Both the position numbers and the translations under genes were made by a program. A model generated the notes under the pieces. The model saw nothing but the letters and a program-made list of their open reading frames with translations, was not told the origin of the DNA and did no database searches. A stretch of DNA of 64,000 nt from Candidatus Nitrosopelagicus brevis (GTDB lineage: Archaea > Thermoproteota > Nitrososphaeria > Nitrososphaerales > Nitrosopumilaceae): positions 328,426 through 392,425 of the forward strand of contig NZ_CP007026.1 in assembly GCF_000812185.1 (NCBI RefSeq), read 5' to 3'. Of the stretch, positions 42,962 through 51,178 are shown piece after piece (within the stretch, counting starts at the first letter, position 1; each line of letters begins with the position of its first letter).

Positions 42962-44159
42962 CGTGTCTTTCTGCAGCATCTTCCAAGCATTTTATCATAG
43001 GTAATTTCTGACCTGTAAGATATCTAACCAATGCTCCTCCGGCAGTACTGATGTGACTGACTTTCTCAGTCAAATTGAATTGTCTCAAGGCCGATGTTAG
43101 ATGTCCTCCACTAATTATTGAGGTTGCCATGGAATCTGCTATTGATTCCAGCATAGATTTAGTCCCAAACTGAAAATTCTCTTTTTCAAAAAATCCTGCA
43201 GGTCCGCTCATGAATACTGTTCCTGCACTAGATATTATTTTTGAATAATGTTCCAATGTCTTCGTACCTATGTCAAATATTTCATCATCTTTTGCTAAAT
43301 CTCTAACATCTATCTCGACTCTCTTTCCATCTTTATTTACTGCAATATCAACTGGTGTTGAAAATACATCTGGATGATCGCCGATTAAAGAATGAGCACT
43401 TGCTACCATCTCATCTTCATCTTTAATGTTTAATGGAAATTTTATTCTACCTTGAGCACGTAGGAAAACATTACCAATAACTCCTGTTAATAGTACGTGA
43501 TCAGCTCGTTCTTTTTTAATTAATAATTTTATTGCTTTTAATCTATCATCAACTTTTGATCCTCCTAACACAACTGTAAAAGGAGATTTTGCAACAGTTA
43601 GTATATTGTCTAATTGTTTTACTTCTTTTTCCAATAAGCGTCCTGCACATGTTGGTAATACTTGTGCAAACCCTACAAGGGATGGATGTGTTCTGTGTGC
43701 ACTTGGGAATGAATCTAAAATAAATAAATCAAATAAATCCTTCAATCGTTGAACCATAATTGTTCTTGCACTTTCCTCTAAAGAAAACTCATAGTTTTCC
43801 TCTGCACATAATCTAAGATTATCAAGTAAAATTATTTCATCATTTTTCATTTCCTTGATCTCTTTTTGAGCTAATGATCCAATCACATCTGCAACATATC
43901 GGACTTTTTTATTTGAAAATTTTTCTAATTGTTTTGCATGTTCTTCCATTCCAACAAAATCATCTCTACCAACTCTTCCTTGATGAGATATGACAACAAT
44001 TTTTGCTCCATCTAATGCATTTATTGTCTCTACCACCTCTTCGATTCTTTTTGTACCCAAAATTTCACATGTATCTGGATGAATAGGACAATTCATGTCA
44101 ACACGAAGTAACACTGTTTTGTCTTTAACATCAAAATTGTCTAATGTTAGTATGCCCAC
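42951..44159 (-). CDS. pgk: Phosphoglycerate kinase
   Basis: Interconverts 1,3-bisphosphoglycerate and 3-phosphoglycerate. The 402 residues contain LLRVDMNCPIHPDT at the start, VVISHQGRVGRDDF, FILDSFPSAHRTHPSLVGFA, VVLGGSKVDDRLKAIKLL and MSGPAGFFEKENFQFGT; the domain linker and archaeal length fit. In ammonia oxidisers it serves gluconeogenesis and the distribution of fixed carbon. The minus-strand promoter is in the 101-bp gap to the PAP2 gene. Confidence 0.95.
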   Translation of the reverse strand: MGILTLDNFDVKDKTVLLRVDMNCPIHPDTCEILGTKRIEEVVETINALDGAKIVVISHQGRVGRDDFVGMEEHAKQLEKFSNKKVRYVADVIGSLAQKEIKEMKNDEIILLDNLRLCAEENYEFSLEESARTIMVQRLKDLFDLFILDSFPSAHRTHPSLVGFAQVLPTCAGRLLEKEVKQLDNILTVAKSPFTVVLGGSKVDDRLKAIKLLIKKERADHVLLTGVIGNVFLRAQGRIKFPLNIKDEDEMVASAHSLIGDHPDVFSTPVDIAVNKDGKRVEIDVRDLAKDDEIFDIGTKTLEHYSKIISSAGTVFMSGPAGFFEKENFQFGTKSMLESIADSMATSIISGGHLTSALRQFNLTEKVSHISTAGGALVRYLTGQKLPMIKCLEDAAERHAKA

Positions 44160-44260
44160 ACACAGAATTCATTATTCCGGTTAAAATTCGTTTATCCGAT
44201 CACGTCATTAATGATGGTAAATGACATATTATCGTCAGTTATTGATAAAATGAGAAATAA

Positions 44261-44932
44261 TTGCAAAATATTCTATTCGGGATTAGATCACGAACATTTT
44301 TCATACTTTTGACCATATTCCTCATTTGTACTTTCATTGCAATGTCACAATCAACAATGGATTCAGAGAAACAATTTATGACTAGTGTTCAAGAATCTGC
44401 TGGAAATCCATCAATTGATTACGGCGTATGGCTTCTAACTGAATCAGGTAATGTCTTTGTGATGCTACCCTTCAGCATCATACTTTTGATTATTAGAAAA
44501 ACACGAAAAATTGGAATGATTTTACTCATTTTGCTTGTTTTATCTTCACTCCTAACTGGCTATATCAAATGTGGTGTAGACAGGGATAGACCGTTTTTGG
44601 ATTGGCTTGGAAGTGAACTTCCTTTTGAAGTGGAACCTGATAGTTTTTCACTTTTCTGTGAAGGAAGAAGTTGGACTGCTGGATTCCCTTCAGGTCATGC
44701 TGCACGTTCTGCAATGTTTGCATTTGTGATGGTGTATGTATTATCTGAAAAATTCCCTAGAGGTGTCCATTTGATTTGGATCTATCCAATACTAATGTCA
44801 TTTAGTAGAATCTATGTTTTACAACACTATCCTTTGGATGTAATTGGTGGATTTGTTTTAGGAGTGCTTTTAGCTGGGTATGTCTCAAAAAGATTAAAAC
44901 TCTATGATATATTCCTACCACGAAAAATCTAA
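44261..44932 (+). CDS. PAP2-family membrane phosphatase
   Basis: Integral membrane lipid phosphatase of 223 residues with about six TM helices. The three-part active-site motif is seen: KCGVDRDRPF (KxxxxxxRP-type), FPSGHAARS (PSGH), and SRIYVLQHYPLDVIGG (SRxxxxxHxxxD). Likely substrates are phosphatidic acid or isoprenoid diphosphates such as dolichyl/undecaprenyl-type carriers. TTG start at 44261 precedes the first TM. The end overlaps the next gene by 18 bp, convergently. Confidence 0.9.
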   Translation: MQNILFGIRSRTFFILLTIFLICTFIAMSQSTMDSEKQFMTSVQESAGNPSIDYGVWLLTESGNVFVMLPFSIILLIIRKTRKIGMILLILLVLSSLLTGYIKCGVDRDRPFLDWLGSELPFEVEPDSFSLFCEGRSWTAGFPSGHAARSAMFAFVMVYVLSEKFPRGVHLIWIYPILMSFSRIYVLQHYPLDVIGGFVLGVLLAGYVSKRLKLYDIFLPRKI

Positions 44933-45235
44933 TTTCTCTAAAACTTTAGAGCTGACAAAAACTATTGCATAGTTATCCTTGTCTTCATGAAATGTCCAAT
45001 ATCTAACATCTCTTTCTTGCTTGGTTTTTCTTAATGCATATGTTACAGTTGTAGTTACAGTATAACCGATCCGTTTTGCAATTTTTTCATTTTCCTTTGA
45101 CATCAATACCTTGAATCCTTTATCCTCTTTCTCAAAACCGATCATAACCATCTCATGTGCAGCTTCTGTTGCTTGTTTTTCATCTTTTACGTCAAATGTT
45201 TTGGAAATAGGGATCTTGGAGGGATGAAATTCCAT
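44915..45235 (-). CDS. Uncharacterised 106-residue protein
   Basis: Not recognised. A small alpha/beta protein: PISKTFDVKDEKQATEAAHE at the N-terminus, then FKVLMSKENEKIAKRIGYTV and VRYWTFHEDKDNYAIVFVSS. No TM, signal or cysteine. It is convergent with PAP2. Thaumarchaeal hypothetical proteins of this sort are frequent, but I cannot place it in a named family. Confidence 0.6.
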   Translation of the reverse strand: MEFHPSKIPISKTFDVKDEKQATEAAHEMVMIGFEKEDKGFKVLMSKENEKIAKRIGYTVTTTVTYALRKTKQERDVRYWTFHEDKDNYAIVFVSSKVLEKLDFSW

Positions 45236-45355
45236 ATTTCAGGTTATCTTATACCTAAAAAAATTTTTTGAATTAAATTATGTTAATTTTATTCACAGAT
45301 AAGTCAAAACCTCACATTCTAAATAACTTAAGCCATAACAATTCTGGATTATTTC

Positions 45356-46108
45356 ATGGCAGGACTAAAAAATAAATTAAAACAATTAACATCACAGAAA
45401 TCTGAGATTAGTAAGATCCGACGAAAAGGTGAAACTGAATATAAAAAAGTCAAATCTATATCTAGAAAATACTCATCATCTCTCAAATCAACTCAAAAGC
45501 GAATTGATACATTCAAACAAACTGCTGAAGATGTTAACGAAATACTTAGTCAGAAAATTGCACAGATGGAAAGTATTCAAAGACTCAAATCTGCTGCCCA
45601 AGAGAGGTTAACCCTAGAGACTCAAAATAAGGAACAAGTTGAGAGTGAGATTGATTTCTCTGACACTCCTGAGGAAAAACAGAGTCTTCAGTATAGGTTG
45701 GACTCGATAATTTCTACCATCGAAGAAATCAAGAATGAAATCAAACAACGAACCTCCATGGAGAAAAAATTTTCTCAGGCGATAGATGAAATTGAGAAAA
45801 AGAAGAATTCTGTAAGTAAAACTATCAAGAAAAATATAGAATCAAAACCCGAACTTGCAAAATTAGCAAAAACTGCACAACAAAAATTAGATTCTGCATC
45901 CAAAAAATTCGAATCAGCAAAAAAACGTGAATCGTCTGTCACTGCTCAACTTTCTAAAGTAAAGGCTGCAATCCCAAAACCTAAACCTAAAACAAGAAAA
46001 ATAAAAGCTAAACCTAAAACAAGAAAAATAAAAGCTAAACCTAAAACAAGAAAAATAAAAGCTAAACCTAAAACAAGAAAAATAAAAAAGAAAAAGTCTC
46101 GAAGATAG
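45356..46108 (+). CDS. Coiled-coil protein with lysine-rich repeat tail
   Basis: A 250-residue protein. Residues 1-205 are almost continuous coiled coil (SSLKSTQKRIDTFKQTAEDV, EIKQRTSMEKKFSQAIDEIE). Residues 207-250 are a basic tail of four KPKTRKIKA-type nonapeptide repeats ending KKKKSRR. Such histone-H1-like tails bind nucleic acid non-specifically, so a chromatin or RNA-associated role is possible. There is no TM or signal peptide. Family not recognised. Confidence 0.7.
   Translation: MAGLKNKLKQLTSQKSEISKIRRKGETEYKKVKSISRKYSSSLKSTQKRIDTFKQTAEDVNEILSQKIAQMESIQRLKSAAQERLTLETQNKEQVESEIDFSDTPEEKQSLQYRLDSIISTIEEIKNEIKQRTSMEKKFSQAIDEIEKKKNSVSKTIKKNIESKPELAKLAKTAQQKLDSASKKFESAKKRESSVTAQLSKVKAAIPKPKPKTRKIKAKPKTRKIKAKPKTRKIKAKPKTRKIKKKKSRR
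45985..46092 (+). repeat. Four 27-bp coding repeats (lysine-rich tail)
   Basis: Tandem copies of a 27-bp unit beginning CCTAAAACAAGAAAAATAAA, encoding KPKTRKIKA repeats. The DNA copies are virtually identical, suggesting recent expansion by slippage or unequal exchange; copy number may vary between strains. Confidence 0.85.
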
Positions 46109-46129
46109 TTAAAATATTAAAATTTTAAT

Positions 46130-46420
46130 CTAGATTTTCTCAAGCTTTCCGAATTTACCTTTTCCGAGTTGGACTTCTCCTTTGAACTCGTTTGTATATC
46201 CGTTCTCAATTTTTATTTTGTCGCCATTTTGAATATTGTTTGCATCTTCTGCCCACAATGTAATTTTAATTTCCATTCCATTGTCTACAAGCATTGCGTT
46301 TGCAACATCAACTGTTGAACCAGCTTTCGTATTTACAGTTCTAATTTCTTCTTTACGTTCGACTGTACCTTCAACATTGATTCCTGATCTCATATTCTTG
46401 GCTTCATCAATTGTTGTCAT
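46130..46420 (-). CDS. Small OB-fold single-strand nucleic-acid-binding protein
   Basis: A 96-residue OB-fold protein related to RPA/SSB-type domains of archaea. The pattern GINVEGTVERKEEIRTVNTK, then GSTVDVANAMLVDNGMEIKI, TLWAEDANNIQNGDKIKIEN and a C-terminal GKGKFGKLEKI matches the archaeal one-OB-fold form. It may bind single-strand DNA, or RNA; no zinc finger or acidic tail is present. It has its own promoter region of about 100 bp shared with the tRNA-Leu gene on the other strand. Confidence 0.8.
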   Translation of the reverse strand: MTTIDEAKNMRSGINVEGTVERKEEIRTVNTKAGSTVDVANAMLVDNGMEIKITLWAEDANNIQNGDKIKIENGYTNEFKGEVQLGKGKFGKLEKI

Positions 46421-46532
46421 GTTTTGAAAACCCTTAAAATGATTATAAACTTTGTTTTCAAATTATTTTTTCATATGAAAATACATTCACTATTGAAGAA
46501 GTTATATGTTAAAATCAATAATATCATTTGTT

Positions 46533-46632
46533 GGAGGGGTATCGAAGCCTGGTCAACCGAGAAGGACTCAAGATCATCGTATAAGATATCCTTTCTCTTA
46601 GGAGTTCGTGGGTTCGAATCCCACCCCCTCCA
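46533..46632 (+). tRNA. tRNA-Leu (anticodon CAA) with intron
   Basis: A type II tRNA. Acceptor GGAGGGG/CCCCTCC with discriminator A; anticodon stem AAGGA/TCCTT; anticodon CAA at 46569-46571 in loop CTCAAGA; variable arm CTC-TTA-GAG type; T arm GTGGG-TTCGAAT-CCCAC. A 15-nt insertion between positions 37 and 38 breaks the loop, so the gene has a canonical-position intron. CCA is not encoded. It reads UUG. Confidence 0.93.
46573..46587 (+). other. tRNA-Leu intron (15 nt)
   Basis: The 15-nt segment ATCATCGTATAAGAT must be removed to give a 7-nt anticodon loop CTCAAGA between AAGGA and TCCTT. It lies after G37. The folded junction gives a relaxed bulge-helix-bulge: three of four expected pairs between CTCA and TAAG. 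Boundaries could shift by one A. Confidence 0.8.
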
Positions 46633-46645
46633 CATCTTTTCAAAA

Positions 46646-46807
46646 TTATGCAATCAATGATTTTGTTTCTGTAATGTCATGACTAGTTAGTTCTTTGTGA
46701 ATTTTTGCAAGTTCTTCATTCTTGAAATATAGATTGCATCTAAAACATTTCATCGTTTTACTAGGCATGGAACATATGGTATCTTTTTTGATATAAACTT
46801 CGTGCAT
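46646..46807 (-). CDS. Small C2H2 zinc-finger protein
   Basis: A 53-residue product from the ATG at 46807. The start is uncertain: ATG at 46768 or TTG at 46834 are possible. C21-x2-C24-x12-H37-x5-H43 (MKCFRCNLYFKNEELAKIHK then ELTSH) is the classical C2H2 spacing with an aromatic and a Leu at the usual core places. Single-finger proteins like this may bind DNA or protein. It overlaps nothing on its strand and sits between tRNA-Leu and a DedA-like gene. A TATA-like TTAAAATA lies at about 46848-46855. Confidence 0.7.
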   Translation of the reverse strand: MHEVYIKKDTICSMPSKTMKCFRCNLYFKNEELAKIHKELTSHDITETKSLIA

Positions 46808-46861
46808 CACTGATTCATATTTTATTGCTAACAACCAATGATTTAGATATTTTAAGATACG

Positions 46862-47491
46862 ATGGGACTTATGGTTGATATTTTTGAATCTGTGTTGGAA
46901 TTTTCTTATATTGGAATTTTTTTCTTATTAATTCTTGTAAATGCTGCTCCACTTTTGATGCCACCAACTTGGATTGTACTTGCATCATTTTATGCCATAG
47001 ATGCATCATACGATCCCCTAGTTTTGGCATTAGTTGGTGCAACAGGTGCAACAATTGGAAGATTTATTCTAAAAAAAGTCGCTACATTATTTAGAAAATT
47101 TGTTCAAAAAGAACAAAAATCTAATCTTGATGCAATTGGAAACTTTCTAAATAAGAAAAGATTTGGTTACATTCTCACTTCTTTCCTTTTTGCTGCAACT
47201 CCTCTACCAAGTAATATGTTATTTGTCACATATGGTCTTCTTAAGGCAAAAAGTATTGGCTTGTATGTTGGCTTTTGGGCTGGCCGTGTCGCATCATATT
47301 ATCTAATGATCTCAATTAGTAATATTGTTCTGACACCTTTTGTAGAGTTATTCGAAGAACGATATATTGGAATTTTAATTGCTGATGCACTTGGAATATC
47401 TGTCATTGTTCTCTTTACATGTATAAATTGGACTCTATTATTGACCAAAAGAAAATTCAAATTAACAAGACCAAAACTATGGAAATTATGA
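46862..47491 (+). CDS. VTT/DedA-like membrane protein
   Basis: A 209-residue integral membrane protein with about five TM segments. Recognisable VTT-domain elements are FAATPLPSNMLFVTYGLLKA (proline-containing loop) and IGLYVGFWAGRVASYYLMIS. The first helix is FSYIGIFFLLILVNAAPLLM. VTT/DedA proteins include lipid scramblases and flippases. The start may be the ATG at 46862 or 46871. It overlaps the HD gene by four bases, so they form an operon. Confidence 0.75.
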   Translation: MGLMVDIFESVLEFSYIGIFFLLILVNAAPLLMPPTWIVLASFYAIDASYDPLVLALVGATGATIGRFILKKVATLFRKFVQKEQKSNLDAIGNFLNKKRFGYILTSFLFAATPLPSNMLFVTYGLLKAKSIGLYVGFWAGRVASYYLMISISNIVLTPFVELFEERYIGILIADALGISVIVLFTCINWTLLLTKRKFKLTRPKLWKL

Positions 47492-48099
47492 ATCAACTTG
47501 AAAATTTAAAAAAAATAGCTAAAATCAAACTTGCAAAAAATGATCCTGCACATGATTTTGAACATGTAATGAGAGTATACCGAAATGCTGAAAAAATATG
47601 TAAAACTGAAAGTGGAAACAAGAAATTAATTTTATCTGCTGTATTACTTCATGATATAATAAAAACAAAAAATTGTAAGGATTCAGCTCTAAAAAGTGCG
47701 AAACTTTCTGAAAAAATTTTAAAAGAAAATAATTTTCATGATGATGAAATCAAAATAATCTCTAACGCAATCAAACAACATAGTTTTTCAAAAGGTAAAA
47801 TTCCCTCAACGATTGAAGGAAAAATTCTACAAGATTCTGATAGATTGGATGCTATTGGCGCTATCGGTTTAGCACGAGTTTTTTCATTTAGTGGGTCAAA
47901 TAATAGACCTTTTTATGATCCAAATGACCCTTTTTCAAAGAATAGAGTTCTTAATGATAATAGATGGGCTTTAGACCATTTTTATGAGAAATTGCTCACA
48001 TTAGAAAAAAAAATGAACACAAAGACTGGTAAAAATCTTGCAAAAAAACGTACAAAAATTTTAAAAAATTTTCTTAAAGAACTTAAAAATGAGATTTAA
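47488..48099 (+). CDS. HD-domain metal-dependent phosphohydrolase
   Basis: A 203-residue HD-superfamily protein. Ligands are in DPAHDFEHVMRVYRNAEKIC (His), LLHDIIKT (HD pair), and the downstream IKQHSFSKGKIPSTIEGKIL with QDSDRLDAIGAIGLARVFSF (His and Asp). This order matches the YedJ/YpgQ-like group. The chosen ATG at 47488 overlaps the preceding stop (ATGA), giving a sensible N-terminus. Substrate, probably a nucleotide, is unknown. It ends convergently with the next gene (4-bp overlap). Confidence 0.88.
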   Translation: MNQLENLKKIAKIKLAKNDPAHDFEHVMRVYRNAEKICKTESGNKKLILSAVLLHDIIKTKNCKDSALKSAKLSEKILKENNFHDDEIKIISNAIKQHSFSKGKIPSTIEGKILQDSDRLDAIGAIGLARVFSFSGSNNRPFYDPNDPFSKNRVLNDNRWALDHFYEKLLTLEKKMNTKTGKNLAKKRTKILKNFLKELKNEI

Positions 48100-48407
48100 C
48101 CATAATCGAGGTAACGTTGATATCTTTTTTCAACTTCACTATTGTCCCCGCTCATGATTAATTTTTTCTCTTCCTCGAATCTATTTTTCATGTAATGGTT
48201 GATATCCTCAAATTCTTTTTTACCTTCGAATGATTCTAGTAGTGGCACAATTTTACTAAAATATTCAACGGTTTTTTCTCTAAACTCATCTTTTGAAGGA
48301 TTCTTTACTCCATTTACTCGAAACCATAACATTGCCCAACTTGCACCTGAAATATGTGGTAATAGATCTAGCGCTCTTATAATTTCAAATTTTTCGTCGT
48401 CTCTCAT
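48096..48407 (-). CDS. Uncharacterised 103-residue protein
   Basis: Not recognised. An all-helical, charged protein: EKFEIIRALDLLPHISGASW, AMLWFRVNGVKNPSKDEFRE, then EFEDINHYMKNRFEEEKKLI. It contains no TM or cysteine motif. It starts 8 bp after the hemB stop on the same strand, so it may be co-transcribed with hemB; no functional link is evident. Confidence 0.65.
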   Translation of the reverse strand: MRDDEKFEIIRALDLLPHISGASWAMLWFRVNGVKNPSKDEFREKTVEYFSKIVPLLESFEGKKEFEDINHYMKNRFEEEKKLIMSGDNSEVEKRYQRYLDYG

Positions 48408-48415
48408 TTACGATC

Positions 48416-49390
48416 TTACAACTTTTCTGCTATATGTTTTGCAAAATATGTAACAATCATATCAGCACCTGCACGCTTTATTGAATACAATATTTCCTTT
48501 GTCATTTCATCTTCATCTATCCATCCTTGCATTGCTGCACCTTTGACAAGTGCATATTCACCTGAAACACTGTATGCTGCAACTGGAACATTGAATCGTC
48601 TTCTAGTCTCTGAAATCAAATCTAAATATGTCAATGCAGGTTTAATCATCACAATATCTACTCCTTCATTCACATCTGTTTCAACTTCTCTCATTGCTTC
48701 TCTTGGATTTGTAAATGGAACTTGATATGTACGTCTATCACTAAATTGTGGTGCACATTCTGCTGCATCTCTAAATGGTGAGTAGAAGTTTGATCTATGT
48801 TTTGCTGAGTGTGACATAATTGCCACATCTGTAAATCCTTCATCATCTAGCGCTTTTCTAATTGCCTTTACTTGTCCATCCATCATTGCTGAAGGTGAAA
48901 CGACATCTACTCCTGCTTTTGCTTGACTTACTGCAATTTTTCCTAATGTAATTAGACTAGAATCGTTATCAATCTTATTGTCATGAATATGTCCACAATG
49001 TCCTGATGTTGTATACTGACAAAGACAAACATCTGCCATTATGACAATTTTATCACCAAAATTTTTACGGACCTCTGATATTGCTTTTTGAACTATTCCA
49101 TGTTCTACAAATGCTGATGTTCCTTCATCATCTTTTTCACTTGGAATTCCAAATAACATGATTGCAGGAATCCCTAATTCTGAAATAGTATTGACTTCGT
49201 TAACTACCTCTGATAATGGAAGTCTTTCCATTGCCGGCATTGAGTTGATTTGTTTTTTTGCTTCAATTCCTTCTTCAACAAAAACTGGGCAGATCAAATC
49301 TTTTGGTGAAATTGAGACTTCTTGAACTAAATCTCTCATTTTTTGATTTGTTCTCAATCTTCGTAATCTTGTTTCAGGAAAATTTGCCAT
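48416..49390 (-). CDS. hemB: Porphobilinogen synthase (ALA dehydratase)
   Basis: Condenses two 5-aminolevulinates to porphobilinogen. The 324-residue enzyme has FPETRLRRLRTNQKMRDLVQ at the start, IMADVCLCQYTTSGHCGH with the zinc-binding cysteines, SPSAMMDGQVKAIRKAL, the Schiff-base lysines in AIMSHSAKHRSNFYSPFRDA and DIVMIKPALTYLDLI. The Cys-rich loop indicates the zinc-dependent type. It follows the siroheme decarboxylase gene by 30 bp on the minus strand. Confidence 0.96.
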   Translation of the reverse strand: MANFPETRLRRLRTNQKMRDLVQEVSISPKDLICPVFVEEGIEAKKQINSMPAMERLPLSEVVNEVNTISELGIPAIMLFGIPSEKDDEGTSAFVEHGIVQKAISEVRKNFGDKIVIMADVCLCQYTTSGHCGHIHDNKIDNDSSLITLGKIAVSQAKAGVDVVSPSAMMDGQVKAIRKALDDEGFTDVAIMSHSAKHRSNFYSPFRDAAECAPQFSDRRTYQVPFTNPREAMREVETDVNEGVDIVMIKPALTYLDLISETRRRFNVPVAAYSVSGEYALVKGAAMQGWIDEDEMTKEILYSIKRAGADMIVTYFAKHIAEKL

Positions 49391-49420
49391 ATCTACTATG
49401 TACTCTAATTGAATATATTC

Positions 49421-50443
49421 TTAAGCCGGAATTGATTCTTCAATGTTAAATTCATGCTCAACAAAATACTCGACTCTTGTCTTTTTGAATTCTCTTGAAC
49501 TGAATAGAATTTTGTATTCTTCAACGTTGATTTGTTCTTGAATATCGCTTGCTACTTGGTTTGCTTCAGAAATTGATTTACAATGTATCATAGAAAATAC
49601 ATTGTATGGCCAGTCAGGATATACTGGTCTTTCATAACAATGACTAACTTGTGGAAAAGCACCTAATTTTTCTCCTACTTTACTAATTCTATCTTCTGGA
49701 ACTTTCCATACAATCATTCCATTTGCTGTAAATCCTGCTTCTCTATGTCGAAGAATAGCTGCAAATCTTCGCATGACTCCAATCTTTTCGTAGTGTCTTA
49801 ATCTTTCAAAAACCTCTTCTTCTGTAATTCCTAATTCATTTGCAGCATTTAGAAATGGTCTATCTACAATTTCAAAATCTTTTTGTAATTGTCTAATGAA
49901 TTCTTTATCTTCTTCTGTTGCGACAAAATCAACTTTTTTAATTTCTTTTTTCACTTCTGAAGGTTTTACATCATGCTTTTTTGTTTCTACCATATCCAAT
50001 TTTACTCCAATTTTAAATAATTGCAAAGTTGGTAGCATTCTAACTTTTTTAATCCCATCTAATTTTGAAAATTTATCTAATTCATATTTTAAATCTGAAC
50101 CTGGTGGAACAGCCAATGTAAACCACAGATTGAATTGATGTTTTCTTTCATAGTTATGACTTACACCTGGATGTTTATTGATAATCAATGCAACTTGTTC
50201 TAATTTGGAATTATCAATTTCCATGGCAACAAGTGAACTCGTATATCCTAATTTTCTTGTATCAAATATTGCACTAAGCTGTCTTAAGACGCCTTTTTCT
50301 TTCATCTTTTTTAATCTGCTTTTTACTTCATCTGGTGAAATACTGAATTTTTTTGCAATTTCATCAAATGGTCTTGGTACTAGCGGGAAAGTCCATTGAA
50401 TTTCATTTAATATCTCATTATCAATTTCTTCCATATTTGACAT
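49421..50443 (-). CDS. Siroheme decarboxylase, AhbA-AhbB-type fusion
   Basis: A 340-residue protein containing two AsnC/Lrp-like siroheme-decarboxylase halves. First half about 1-150 (PFDEIAKKFSISPDEVKSRL; RQLSAIFDTRKLGYTSSLVA; HPGVSHNYERKHQFNLWFTL), second half about 178-330 (FLNAANELGITEEEVFERLR; RRFAAILRHREAGFTANGM; VSHCYERPVYPDWPYNVFSM). Separate AhbA and AhbB proteins remove the acetate carboxyls of siroheme to give 12,18-didecarboxysiroheme in the alternative heme pathway. Heme d1 NirDLHG proteins are related. The hemB neighbourhood supports a tetrapyrrole role. It is divergent from the precorrin-2 dehydrogenase gene. Confidence 0.9.
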   Translation of the reverse strand: MSNMEEIDNEILNEIQWTFPLVPRPFDEIAKKFSISPDEVKSRLKKMKEKGVLRQLSAIFDTRKLGYTSSLVAMEIDNSKLEQVALIINKHPGVSHNYERKHQFNLWFTLAVPPGSDLKYELDKFSKLDGIKKVRMLPTLQLFKIGVKLDMVETKKHDVKPSEVKKEIKKVDFVATEEDKEFIRQLQKDFEIVDRPFLNAANELGITEEEVFERLRHYEKIGVMRRFAAILRHREAGFTANGMIVWKVPEDRISKVGEKLGAFPQVSHCYERPVYPDWPYNVFSMIHCKSISEANQVASDIQEQINVEEYKILFSSREFKKTRVEYFVEHEFNIEESIPA

Positions 50444-50524
50444 ATAATCAAAATCTATGATGTCAATTAAAAAATGTAACGTGTATTCTTGAATCTATAA
50501 ATTACATTTTACTAGTGACAGATC

Positions 50525-51178
50525 GTGATAATTGATCTTCATCTAAATGAAAAAACTGTAATCATTATTGGTGCTGGTAATGAAGCCTTGAAACGGATAA
50601 AATTACTTGAATCTGAGGGCTGTAAAATTATTGTAATTGGTGAAAAACCAAATTCTGAAATAACAAAACTCTCTCAAAAAAAGAAAATTACATTAAAAAA
50701 AACTAAAATAACTTCAATGCTTTTTTTAAAAAAATATAAACCATTTTTGGTAATTGCATCCACAACTGACTCATCTTTGAATCAAAAAATAGTTCAAACT
50801 GCTAAAAAAATGAAAATTCTTTCATATGCTTCTGATTCTCCTGATTCAAGTGATATCTCATATCTTTCTCTAATTGATATCAAAAAAACAATCAAAGTTG
50901 GAATTTCTACTAGTGGCAGTAGTCCTATCATGGCAAAAAAAATCAAATCAAAAACAGAAAAATGTCTACAAAAAAATATTTCTGATCAGGATATTGAATT
51001 AATTAAAATTCAAAAATTTGCACGGACTGAATCGAAAAAACACATCTTGACCCAAACTGAAAGAAAAAAATTTCTTTATGAGTTGATGAACGATAAACGT
51101 GTTAAAGAGTTATTAAAAGATGGAAAATACAAGGCAATACAGACGACAATTAAAAAAATGGTGAAAGATTGGAAATGA
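50525..51178 (+). CDS. Precorrin-2 dehydrogenase/sirohydrochlorin ferrochelatase family
   Basis: A 217-residue Met8p/SirC-type enzyme that oxidises precorrin-2 to sirohydrochlorin with NAD; some members also insert iron. The Rossmann core is VIIGAGNEALKRIKLLESEG. The middle holds FLVIASTTDSSLNQKIVQ and the conserved KVGISTSGSSPIMAKKIKSK. No methyltransferase domain is fused, so SUMT at 36198 does that step. The start is GTG at 50525. It overlaps hemA (ATGA). Confidence 0.92.
   Translation: MIIDLHLNEKTVIIIGAGNEALKRIKLLESEGCKIIVIGEKPNSEITKLSQKKKITLKKTKITSMLFLKKYKPFLVIASTTDSSLNQKIVQTAKKMKILSYASDSPDSSDISYLSLIDIKKTIKVGISTSGSSPIMAKKIKSKTEKCLQKNISDQDIELIKIQKFARTESKKHILTQTERKKFLYELMNDKRVKELLKDGKYKAIQTTIKKMVKDWK

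Noticed and set aside
45985-46092. 27-bp tandem repeats considered as CRISPR
   Set aside because: No spacers between the units; they are contiguous and in frame with the lysine-rich tail.
46424-46660. Open frames across tRNA-Leu on both strands
   Set aside because: They run through a complete tRNA gene and have no protein features.
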